Part shown: piece by piece, positions 45,001 through 54,172 of the stretch
Layout: each line of letters begins with the position of its first letter
Numbering within the stretch: the first letter of the stretch is position 1
Assembly (NCBI RefSeq): GCF_001653235.2
Contig: NC_035790.1
Coordinates: 6,448,001 to 6,512,000 of the forward strand
Direction: 5' to 3'
Source of the DNA: Pochonia chlamydosporia 170
Lineage: Eukaryota; Ascomycota; Sordariomycetes; Hypocreales; Clavicipitaceae
DNA length: 64,000 nucleotides
Made by a program: the position numbers and the translations under genes
The notes under the pieces: generated by a model
Databases searched by the model: none
What the model was told of the DNA's origin: nothing
What the model saw: the letters and a program-made list of their open reading frames with translations, nothing else

Positions 45001-46505
45001 TCCAAAATGTCATCAACATTTGGCGCAAGAATGCTAGAAAAATGACAGGAGAAGAAACCGAATTGCTCTTCTCGTCGCAGGTCGAGAAGCAACAGGAAGG
45101 TGTCGCGACGGCGGCCAGAAAGATGACAGTGAAGCGTAGTCAAACATTGGCCAGAGCTCTCCGGTCGCCCCTGGCAGACAACAGCAACCGTTCCAGCACA
45201 GAGAAGTCACCCACCACCACCGATAGCAGAAGTTTCCCGTATGAGGTGTTCTCTGGTGTACTGGACGATTTGCTACCGCTGGTTGAGATGGAACAGAACT
45301 TCATTATTGACTTCTTTCACGCCACTACTTTGGAACAGGGCGACTTTACTGATACTGTAGCTGTAAACGCACCTCGAGATCGCCGCGGAGGTGACTTGAA
45401 GCGTCACCGTCTTATGGAGCCAGATCGTGAACTGGCTCGAAGAGTGACTCGTTCCATGGAGGTGATCTTTGCCTTCCTCGAGTCCGAGCTGCAGCGGCTC
45501 ATGGAATGGGTCATTGCGCAAGATCCCTTGTAAGTTATCCTACGGACTGTGAATTTGGCTGAGCGTAATACTGATAGTGCGTGCAGACAAGGCGTTGGTA
45601 TTCTGGCCGTGCTTGAAAAGAAGCTATCCGAAATCAGCCAGTCTAACCAAGATTACTTGAACACATTACTGCAAAAGCTTCACAGCTTGCTAGAAGGTCG
45701 TTTTAGCAAGTTTGTCGAAGAACAAATCAAGGCAATTGAGGAAACGAAAGTCAAGATCAATAAACGGAAGGGGGTTATTTCCTTCTTCCGGGTTTTCCCA
45801 GCCTTCATGACGGCTGTCGAGAATATGGTCAGCGGGCTGGATCCGAACCTGGCCCTACGACGTATGATCAACCGCGAGTACGAACGCATTCTCAAGTCCA
45901 TGTTTGACTCGCTCATGGTCATTGCCCGAGAGCGGCCCGCCGTTGTTGGTGTGGCGACGGGCGGTGCTGATCCTGAGGACAAGGAAGCACTCAACTTCCA
46001 TATTCTTCTCATTGAGAACATGAACCACTTCCTAGAGGACACGGACACTCGCGGTCTGGAAATTCTGGAAGAGTGGAAGGACCAAGCCAACACCGAGTAT
46101 CACGAGCACATGGACCTGTACCTTGGTGCTGTTATGCGCAGACCCCTCGGCAAGCTCCTGGACTACCTCGAAAACATTGAAGCACAAATACAGACGGGGA
46201 AGTCTCCTACCGCTATTGCACGGCAGCCATCCAATGACAGGGCCATATTCAACAAAATTCTCGGCAACTTTGACTCGAAAGAAGTCCGCAAGGGCATTGA
46301 AGCCTTGCGAAAACGGGTTGAGAAACACTTTGGTGATGCCGACGACCCTGCTCTCAGCCGTGCTCTTGTGGCCAAGGTGACTTCTGAGTGCGAGAAGTTC
46401 TACCTCGATGTGGAGACTAGAATCGGCGAGGTAACGACGAACGTGTATGGTGGCGATGTACCATTTGAGTGGCCTAGGGCAGATGTCAAGATGGCCTTTA
46501 GGTAG
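42029..46505 (+). CDS. SEC3: Exocyst complex component SEC3
   Basis: Four exons (42029-42146, 42315-44329, 44397-45529, 45587-46505; introns 168, 67 and 57 bp) encode 1394 aa. The N-terminal PH-like PIP2/Rho-binding domain runs over about residues 40-175 (TYITHIRIIEYSS, VIIVAVRKSGRVRMHKSKEN, FLVTLGKPYYW, FIASLIKIYGKYTGG). A Pro/Ser-rich disordered linker of about 430 residues follows, then KYLQSLGIDPSLLDDRSEEFGKWLDYFGW at about 612. The coiled-coil and helical Sec3_C exocyst rods fill the rest. Sec3 marks sites of polarised exocytosis at the plasma membrane, here presumably the hyphal tip. All splice phases agree. Confidence 0.94.
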
Positions 46506-46980
46506 GGGGGACAGCAAAAGTTAGACAATGAGATGAAGAACGAGGGCGGTATTGTTTTATGTTCTGATTGGGCGCTTGCATAACAATAGCGAGGTTGTTT
46601 GAGAGGCGCACGAGCATGGAGCATGTTGGCGTCTACGAACGCATGTATACTATCATGGAGGATGACGTACGTGAGCAATAAAACAGGTGCCTGTTGCAAC
46701 TTTGCGGTTAGAGAATGGAACAGCCCGAGATGGTGCAATGCGACAGGGTTAGGGTTACGCCTTTGTGAACGGCATGATGCCCAACGCGTAAAGTGAGACG
46801 CGTTGACCACATTTCGCCCCACCGCCGACGTACCACCACTTGACATGATTCGAGATAGAAAGTTACCAAAGATCAGATGAATGCCCTATGAACCTCTGCC
46901 TTGCGGACAGTCTCACATCCTTCTTGTGTTGATTACTGTTCTGCTCAGCCAACGTTCTCCCAGGTGAAAGACCAGCCGCC
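46506..46980. other. Intergenic region between SEC3 and the 844-aa gene
   Basis: 475 bp with no gene recognised. Confidence 0.5.
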
Positions 46981-49515
46981 ATGGCACCAGAAACACGCTC
47001 TCGAGGTGTTCCTCCACCGAGCCGAGTGTACAACTCCTCGCCCGCCCTTCAGCAGGTACAATTTCCTGCGCGACGAAAGAAGATACGCCGTTATGGTGAT
47101 TCAGACCGCCGGAGTCTAAAGCAGCAAACATTAACCCAGATCGACTTTGTCTCAAGTTTTGACGAAGACGATGTGGTGGCTCTAAGCAACAGCGATGACG
47201 ATATTCAAGGTGGCGACGGAGAATCGGAAGATAAGGAGAATATGAACCCGAATTTGGCAGACGAGCAAGACGAAAACGTACGAGAAGAGGAAGAAGAAGA
47301 CAAAGAAGACGATGAACCTATTTCAAGAGGGAGAAAGCGCTCAGCGCCATCGACCAAGGAGAGCAAGAAGCGACGACGAACAATGGGTGACGATACAGAT
47401 AAAGTTGTCAAGGCTAGAAAGGACGATAAGTCACGACGCAAGACCTTGGGTGATATACCTGTTTCTTCGAATTACCATACACAAACTCTTACGCAGTTCT
47501 TGGGCCATCAGACGTCATTTATCGCTGATTCGGATGACGACCTCGAACCGGACAGGGACGGTGGAGATGATGGGTTTCTTTCGTGGTTAGGTGAACCTGG
47601 AAGTCCCAGTGCTGGGCGTGGCAGACGGGACTTTTCGTTGCCGGCGGTGAAGCAGCGTCATGACGCGGCGGCTGCCTCTACGGGAGCAGGTATAAGCATG
47701 TCTCGTGAGGATTCTGTCATTCCTCAGACCCCTGCGAAGAAGAGCACCACTATTCGCTTCAACATTCCGTCTGGGGGGCTGCATTCTCCTGGTGAGAGGA
47801 TGATTGATCGCTACGGGGCCCCAGATCAGCAAGATTCACCGTTGAAGAACCATACGTCGCCTGTGAACCAACCTCTGTCAGAATTGATTGGGGAACCAAG
47901 ACGTGCGACACCTAGAGTCGCAAAACAACCTTCTCTGGTTATTGAAGATTCGTATGACACGGAAGGGTGGACCACGCCCAGTAAGAGTCAAGTGAGAGAA
48001 TCACAAAAGGGGACACCAACGCCTGTGCGGGCTTCTTTCGGCACGCCATCGAAACTGAACCCGGTGGGAGATAAAGGCACGCCGACGAAGGGGAGAATTT
48101 CGAGACGAAAGACGCCATCACCGAAAAAAGTAACCATTGCGGGTGTGTATGAGATCCCGGACTCGGATGAAGATGACGATGGGTTTGGCGATGAAGATGA
48201 TGAGACGGAGGCTGGTGTGCAGGGCGAGATTGCAGAGGAGGCATACGGCGCTGGCGCTGAGACACAGATTGTAATGAGTGAGATTGCGTCTACGGATGGG
48301 AGGCGAGAAAGCTGCGAAGATGTTGTGCCTTGTTCGACGCAAACCTCAAAACAAAATACGCAGAACAAATCGGCGTCCGCAACCGGGGTTGCACCACCAC
48401 CGACAGCAAACCAAGCCGACGTTCCATCTTCACCACCAACCTCAACGCTGCCACGACCTGCGCCTATCCGCAAACCTCTGCATCATCCTTCTGGCCACAC
48501 ACAAACCCAAAGTCAGCCATGGGAATCCCAGCGCGTCCCTGCATCTATTCTGCGGTCCCTTCCCACCCCAACTGCCAGATCCGATATCCTCCTCCGTATC
48601 TCAACCACATCCCTCGACACCCTCGTAAGGGGACATACGCTCTTCGTCACCACAAAGTTTAAAGTTCCTTCACAAGTCGTGCGGTTCTGGCTGTTCGAGA
48701 ACCACCTCCTCCGATACATGGCCACCATCGAACCTGGCCAACAGGTCCAACCGACTAGCAGCTCCTCGTCACAAGGAGAGTGGAAGTTCCATGCCTCACA
48801 AGTATACGAGTTGAATAATCCCGTTTGCGAAGATGACATGCGTGAAGAAGGATGGCTCAATGGCCAGTTCGCTCGCTACACATACCTCCCTCCCGCTGTT
48901 GTCGGACAATCACTATGGAACCTGAGGCACGCCATCTTCGGGGACGCAAACGACCAGCAAATCCCCAGTTCTCCATTCAAACCGAGTTCCCAGCCTCAGC
49001 CCGAACACAGCAAGGACAACGCTCAAGATCAACTCCCCAATTCAACACCACCAGGCAGCATGACGGTATCACAACAAATCACTGCCCAAATCCGCAGTGA
49101 CATAGCATCTTCCACCCAGTTCCCAACATCAGACGATCTCGTCCCATCAACCCCCGACTTCAATGAAACTCTCAAACCCTCTTCCTCGAGAACGACTCTC
49201 CCTCCCTTCAGTGCTTCAAAATCCAAAGCTGTTCGGCCTTCCCAGGCAACCACGGTCTCACAGCCCTCCACACCCGAGAAGCAGACACAACAACCATCAA
49301 GCATGCCACCCCCTCCGCTGTTCAACACCTCCGACAACAGCATTCAGTTTATTGAAAGTGGCTCGCCGGGCAGTTTGCCATTTCCTTCTTCCTTGGGATC
49401 TACTTCGCAGCTCTTGACAAAGAGTCAGATGCTGCCGGATAGTCTGATACGAGATCATGCCCCGCCCGAACAGCCTGAGATTTGGGACTCTGAGGACGAT
49501 GACGCTCCTTTATAG
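46981..49515 (+). CDS. 844-aa nuclear-type protein of unknown function with QTLTQ repeats
   Basis: An intronless frame starting in CCGCCATGG context. I do not recognise a named family. N-terminal features: basic RRKKIRR (31-37); the motif QTLTQ at 49-53 followed by SFDEDD; a KEN box with flanking acid (DKENMNPN, 84-91); a Glu/Asp run (about 102-112); a bipartite-looking nuclear localisation signal (GRKRSAPSTKESKKRRR, 117-133); and a second QTLTQ at 168-172 followed by SFIADSDDD. The middle is Ser/Thr/Pro-rich with many SP/TP sites. A folded-looking region at about 520-660 (ILRSLPTPTARSDILLRIST...VVRFWLFENHLLRYMATIEPG...WLNGQFARYTYLPPAVVGQSLWNLRHAIFG) is the most conserved-looking part. A chromatin or cell-cycle role is inference. 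Confidence 0.8.
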   Translation: MAPETRSRGVPPPSRVYNSSPALQQVQFPARRKKIRRYGDSDRRSLKQQTLTQIDFVSSFDEDDVVALSNSDDDIQGGDGESEDKENMNPNLADEQDENVREEEEEDKEDDEPISRGRKRSAPSTKESKKRRRTMGDDTDKVVKARKDDKSRRKTLGDIPVSSNYHTQTLTQFLGHQTSFIADSDDDLEPDRDGGDDGFLSWLGEPGSPSAGRGRRDFSLPAVKQRHDAAAASTGAGISMSREDSVIPQTPAKKSTTIRFNIPSGGLHSPGERMIDRYGAPDQQDSPLKNHTSPVNQPLSELIGEPRRATPRVAKQPSLVIEDSYDTEGWTTPSKSQVRESQKGTPTPVRASFGTPSKLNPVGDKGTPTKGRISRRKTPSPKKVTIAGVYEIPDSDEDDDGFGDEDDETEAGVQGEIAEEAYGAGAETQIVMSEIASTDGRRESCEDVVPCSTQTSKQNTQNKSASATGVAPPPTANQADVPSSPPTSTLPRPAPIRKPLHHPSGHTQTQSQPWESQRVPASILRSLPTPTARSDILLRISTTSLDTLVRGHTLFVTTKFKVPSQVVRFWLFENHLLRYMATIEPGQQVQPTSSSSSQGEWKFHASQVYELNNPVCEDDMREEGWLNGQFARYTYLPPAVVGQSLWNLRHAIFGDANDQQIPSSPFKPSSQPQPEHSKDNAQDQLPNSTPPGSMTVSQQITAQIRSDIASSTQFPTSDDLVPSTPDFNETLKPSSSRTTLPPFSASKSKAVRPSQATTVSQPSTPEKQTQQPSSMPPPPLFNTSDNSIQFIESGSPGSLPFPSSLGSTSQLLTKSQMLPDSLIRDHAPPEQPEIWDSEDDDAPL

Positions 49516-49936
49516 GTGGTTGAATTGTAGAAAGTGTATGTTTTGGTGGGATGGTTCTACGGTTGCATAGGAAATGTGGGAGCCACGGTTTAAAGATTCT
49601 GTAATATCACGGTGTTGGGTGCAGCGTTGTTTGTCATAGTGTCAATAGCATGTTGTCAATTTCTAAATGTCCATCTATTTGAGTGTGCAAGTACACCAGA
49701 CACCGCAAGTATACCAATTTGACAGGTGCTAGTGAGAGCTCCTTCCGTTGCTTCACCAGTGCAAGTCCGATTTGGCAAAGCGTGGGGCACATCACCCAAC
49801 CACACGGCGTGGCTTCCACGGGATGACGCAACCTTTTTGTGACTATGTACATGGTAAAAAAAAAACTCTCTGCATGGATTCGACAATTGCAAAACGAAAA
49901 GAGAAATTCTGGGTATGAAATAAACCCAAAAAGGAA
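49516..49936. other. Intergenic region between the 844-aa gene and tRNA-Pro
   Basis: No gene seen. The minus strand near 49850-49870 carries a T run suitable for RNA polymerase III termination of the tRNA-Pro transcript. Confidence 0.45.
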
Positions 49937-50022
49937 GGGCCAAACTGGGAATTGAACCCAGGACCTCTTGCAATTGAGCTAGTTGTCCCAAAGCAAGAAT
50001 CATACCACTAGACCATTTGGCC
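49937..50022 (-). tRNA. tRNA-Pro (TGG) with a 14-nt intron
   Basis: On the minus strand the acceptor strands GGCCAAA and TTTGGCC pair. The D-arm (TGGTCTAGTGGTATGA, A box) is canonical and the T-arm is GGTTCAATTCC (B box). The anticodon stem CTTGC/GCAAG encloses TTTGGG followed by a 14-nt insertion after position 37. The anticodon is TGG (proline); without the intron the gene is 72 nt plus CCA. The intron position (37/38) is standard for eukaryotic nuclear tRNAs and needs tRNA splicing endonuclease. Confidence 0.93.
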
Positions 50023-50389
50023 GATTGTTGAGGGTGTGTCACTTATTAAACATTATAAGCTTACCTGCTCCATGTGGCGTCACTTGATGCGATTGGCTCC
50101 ACTCTTATGCATAAGCGGGAAGTGCCACAACGTCCGGGGGTTAATCCAATCAGAAGCTTGGAGCCGGGTCAATGGCCCCACTCCAGTTTGACCTCACCAG
50201 CTAACTGCGCAAATGAGGTACCAAGCAAAAGATCGATAATACCTGCCTCGTGTAAGATAGCCAGGTAGTATGTGAACATAACTTGTGGTATATTCTTAGT
50301 TGACGACCCAGTCTGTTACTAGTTCTACCCTTTTGTCTGTACCTTTGGCCGGTGATAATTTTTCTTCTCAAGTTGCGCGGTGCCGCGCA

Positions 50390-50489
50390 AAAGAGAAGCT
50401 TCTGCAGAAGAACACTAAGCTGCAGAAGGGGAGGAGCCGCAGTAGAGGAAGATACTGCAGAGACAGAAATACGAAGCTGCTGCAGAAGA
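50390..50489 (+). repeat. 100-bp inverted repeat, left arm
   Basis: Perfect reverse complement of 50606-50705 over all 100 bases, separated by a 116-bp spacer. Begins AAAGAGAAGC and ends CTGCAGAAGA. Confidence 0.95.
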
Positions 50490-50605
50490 GGATAACTGCG
50501 AGAAACATGCATTCGCATCTTCTTCCACTTCTCACGCTTCATTATTTATTCATCTGTAGCTAAACCCTTTGAACCCTCACATCCTCTTCCTCTACAGCTT
50601 CTTCT

Positions 50606-50705
50606 TCTTCTGCAGCAGCTTCGTATTTCTGTCTCTGCAGTATCTTCCTCTACTGCGGCTCCTCCCCTTCTGCAGCTTAGTGTTCTTCTGCAGAAGCTTC
50701 TCTTT
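50606..50705 (-). repeat. 100-bp inverted repeat, right arm
   Basis: Perfect reverse complement of 50390-50489. A transcript through both arms would fold into a 100-bp perfect hairpin with a 116-nt loop. Confidence 0.95.
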
Positions 50706-51342
50706 CGCCCGTCTATTCTCGTTTTCTACAGCCTTGTCACATGTAGCTCCCTCAATTGGTGACGGGGTGCCCCCGTCAACTGGATCGTTCTTGTAGTTCT
50801 AGACGTTGGCCTTGCCATATGCCTCCGTTTTCTCTTCAGTCAATCGACTCTTTCAATATTCTAGATTGGCTGGTCTCACAATGTAAAACTACAGAGCCGA
50901 ACATGAAAATTGCCGGTTTTGCGAAGCAAGCTAGGATGCGAAAGAGAAATGGTCTTCGTGTACACCGAAAGACTTCTTCAACTCCCTCCAAAGCTGTGGA
51001 TGGAACTTCTGGAATGCACCAGTAAATCAGATGACGAAGATTGACGTGACGAATACTGACAGCAACCTAAACCGAGGTGATTACTGACTTATTAGACCGG
51101 GCAACTACGAGTCCCTATCCTGAGTAGGCCAAGAAGTCAGTCGGTTTTACATGTCAAGCCCAAGCAGGGGCTTGACATGTTGGTGGGTGTCGCTATTGTA
51201 CGGCCACATCGCACGTCCGTGACAACCTGATCAATAACATGCAGCCCGATCATGTCGTTGTGACTCTACTTGCCTCACTTGGCTCTTTTTCGAACCCTCA
51301 CATCCTCTTCCTCTCCAGCTTCTGCTTCTGCTTCTTCTTCTG

Positions 51343-51419
51343 CTTCTTCTTCTTCTTCTTCTTCTTCTTCTTCTTCTTCTTCTTCTTCTTCTTCTTCTTC
51401 TTCTTCTTCTTCTTCTTCT
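51343..51419 (+). repeat. (TTC)n microsatellite
   Basis: About 25 uninterrupted CTT/TTC units, preceded by interrupted copies from about 51316. The array is purine/pyrimidine-asymmetric and could form triplex DNA. Confidence 0.95.
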
Positions 51420-51780
51420 CCAGGTTCTGTGGGTTCAAGGGATATGCGGAGTTCCCAGAGGCAACATTGCTAACATTGATGCGAATAGTTAGTGACAGGT
51501 TCAAATACGGTATACAGCGCCATGATATTGAGACAGAAACATTCTCTTTTGGCTAGAGTGGTTATAGGGGTTTGGCGTGGTCCGGTCAACAGTCCAGCCC
51601 GAGGTATACAAAGCAAACAACCTGATCCCGCTGGCGCTGGGATCAGGTTGAGTTGGGTCTATATCTCGGCCGAGTAGTTGGACAAGCCACTTCCACAGCC
51701 CAAGATAAGCTAAATCACAGTATACAATTATACCTGGCCGGGAACTCGGTACATAGTTGGCTGAGTTCTTTAATTTTACA

Positions 51781-53040
51781 CTATATTCTACTTTCCAGCC
51801 AAGATGCTACAGCATCTTGCCCGCCCTCACTGAGCTCCATGCTTTCTCTTTCTGGGCCTGCGTCAACTACCCGAACCCGCTTAAGTGCTTCATCAACGCG
51901 ACTGTGCACGTCTTCGTCCCATTTACTACGTTCCTTCAGCTCCACCACTTCGACACTTCGCCTCATGAGTTCTGCCAACTCGGATGCTTGTGCCTGAAAA
52001 CTGTGACCTGTTCGCTTTGCGGTTCTTCTTGACCGTACACTCTTGGATTTAGCGGACGACTTGGTGACTGGCGTTGGAGCAGAATCAAACAAAAGAAGGG
52101 TATCAGGAATTCTGAGCGTTGCCTGCCGTGGTGGAAAGACTAGGTGAGACTTTCGTGGTGCTTTAATGGGTTTTGGTGGAATTTCTTGGTCGCTTGTCAT
52201 GTTATCAATGAGCGCTGAATGTTCCACAGTCATGTGGAAAGACGGTGGGACCAGTAAGCCGGGACTGTGGAAGAACAAGCTTGGGCTCGCAAATGAGTCG
52301 AATAGGTTCGACGGGGTGCCAAACAAGGCAGGCATGTGCTCTTGCAGTTTGTGTAAATGTGAACCTTCTGCTGGTCCTGGGGGAGCTCTTGCAGACTTTG
52401 TCCTTTTAGGCGCCTTATTGATTCGGTGATCTGGCAGGAACATTGTCCAGTTGTATATGCCATTGTAGGCCATGAAGCCCCTGACGCCGAATCTGGCATG
52501 TGTGTGAGCTTCTGTGAGCGCCAGAGACGTCGCTAGGCTGGCGCCTAGATAGGAGCCGTAAATGTAAATGTCACGTCTGCTGTTCTTTGGTGGTGGCAAG
52601 TTCTCAATGAGCCAGGAAAAGGCGAACGCGGAGTCGTGAATGGGAGTGGGCCAGTGTAATGGACCAGGTGCTTCATCATGAGTTGGGGGCTCTGCAAATG
52701 GACGCCATCGGTAATTTATACTGGCAACTGATCGGTTCTGGAGAAACGGTGGTAGTTGAGATGCTGAGCCATCGGGTTGGGGGAACGGAGGCATATGTAT
52801 TAATAGGGGCTCATTTGAAGACGTCTCAGGGACGTTGAACAGGCTGGACGCTTGTAAGCACTTTCCAACCAAGCCTCACAAACTATAATTGCCACCCAGG
52901 TGCATTAAGGTGACATACTCAATGGTGACATGGCCCGCAGAGCCACATCTTACTTCCACTCTCTCAGGAACGACAGTGCTGAAGGCTCTTTGCGTGAAGC
53001 AACGAGAATGGATTGGGAGCACCTGATGCCACCGGGGCAT
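51781..53040 (-). CDS. Alpha/beta-hydrolase-fold protein, probably catalytically altered
   Basis: Exons 53040-52919 and 52843-51781 (75-bp intron, GTATGT...TCCAG, phase 2) encode 394 aa. The splice joins VEVRCGSAGHVTI to DLFNVPETSSNEPLLIHMPPFPQPDGS, which reads as the first strands and oxyanion loop of a hydrolase. The nucleophile elbow reads GSYLG (137-141), with Tyr139 in the place of the usual Ser. The last 130 residues are basic and then helical (a Lys/Arg-rich stretch with KSVRSRRTAKRTG, then ELAELMRRSVEVVELKERSKWDEDVHSRVDEALKRV). The N-terminus (MPRWHQVLPIHSRCFTQRAFS) looks like a mitochondrial presequence. No specific function is recognised. The start at 53040 is the first ATG of the frame. 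Confidence 0.72.
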
Positions 53041-54172
53041 GATGGAACCGAATTTCGGGGACAGCAGTTGGCAATCTGCATCGAGCGGGTAGAGTGGCTT
53101 GGGAAGTGTGGTGTAGTGCCATATGATGACTGCCGTCCATATCAGATGTATTGGACCTAATGACAAAGTGAGCAAGTTGACAGTCAGGGGGGTTTGAGCA
53201 AAGTGCGCTTGCCGTCAAGGAGCACGCGATAACTGATGTAGATTCCACTCACCATTGACCACTTAGCTGATCTTGATTCGGATGGCCAATGCGACACGCG
53301 TCGATGCGTGATGATGTATGAGGTCAAGGTGTTTGGAGGCTCTGCGTGGGGCCGGCATTGATCAAGGCCAAAGTTTGGCACAGAGTGATGATTTCTTGGC
53401 AGGAAACGAGACGCAACGAGATTGCGGGGGCATTTAGCAGGTCAACTGGTCCCTGTTTGCCTGTGATGAGGGAGACGTTGCGCTAAGGCGGCACTAAGTG
53501 TCCACTAAAAAGCTTCGCTACAGCCTCCAACGCCTACTGGCACTTGACATGTTAGGCGTCCACCTGCCGTGCTTGCCGTTCAATGGATACCAGACATGTA
53601 CGGAGTAATGACAAGGAACTTGGCACATTGATCTTGACATGCAGCTGTAGATCCAGCCCATCGACGATCACAGGCAGGAGCGACGTCAATGGCGCCTGCT
53701 TCCCCAAATGGAGAACACCAGACCTCATGTGCACCTTTTCCCCCACCACCACAAGCTATCGAGGCACCTTTCACGTTGACAATCTAAATGTCCAAACGTC
53801 GTGACCTTGCCTTGGACTTGGTCCCTGACCACCAGACCATTTCTCTCATTCCATCCTTGGCCACCCATTCCTCGCATCCTGTTCAACGAAGTTTTTGCTC
53901 TGCATACCTTTTATCTCTATAGCCCTACACACATCTTACATCGTTAGAGTTTCGCGTTGCCGTTCCGGCTCCAACCAGTAGTCCGAAACCTTCCAACACC
54001 TTTAACTTCTCTTGCGGACCTGGCCCACGACGTTTTCTCTTTTCCTCTCTCCTCTTTCTTTCCCATCCTGTAATGCCTACACCCTCCCATCTCCTACGAA
54101 CCTGCATATCCTCACAAGCTCTCGAGGCTCATTCCCGCTGAACCCGCGTGGTTCGGCGTTCATTTCCTAGCC
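53041..54172. other. Divergent intergenic region and TOK leader
   Basis: No gene seen. The last 300 bp before the TOK start is strongly CT-rich and contains a 22-codon upstream ORF at 54073-54141. Confidence 0.5.
54073..54141 (+). promoter_or_regulatory. Upstream ORF in the TOK channel leader
   Basis: ATG at 54073 opens a 22-codon frame ending in TGA at 54139-54141, 31 bp before the TOK start codon at 54173. It is out of the way of the main frame and could lower or tune translation of the channel. Confidence 0.4.

Larger units (their letters stand above)
50023..51780. repeat. Repeat island upstream of tRNA-Pro (inverted repeats, TTC array)
   Basis: 1.76 kb without a gene. It contains a perfect 100-bp inverted repeat, at least four other short perfect hairpins (50373-50390, 50761-50777, 51149-51180, 51619-51649), a 23-bp direct repeat (50571-50593 and 51292-51314) and a long TTC array. 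It starts about 50 bp upstream of the tRNA-Pro 5' end. This looks like debris of mobile elements that insert near Pol III genes, but no protein remnant or clear LTR pair is visible, so the element type is open. Confidence 0.6.

Noticed and set aside
50373..50400. Helitron-type 3' hairpin
   Set aside because: The GC-rich hairpin is not followed by CTRR at the expected distance and no 5' TC terminus is identifiable.
50252..50740. Possible solo LTR (TGTAAG...GTCACA)
   Set aside because: The TG...CA ends alone are weak; no second copy, target duplication or convincing primer-binding site could be shown.
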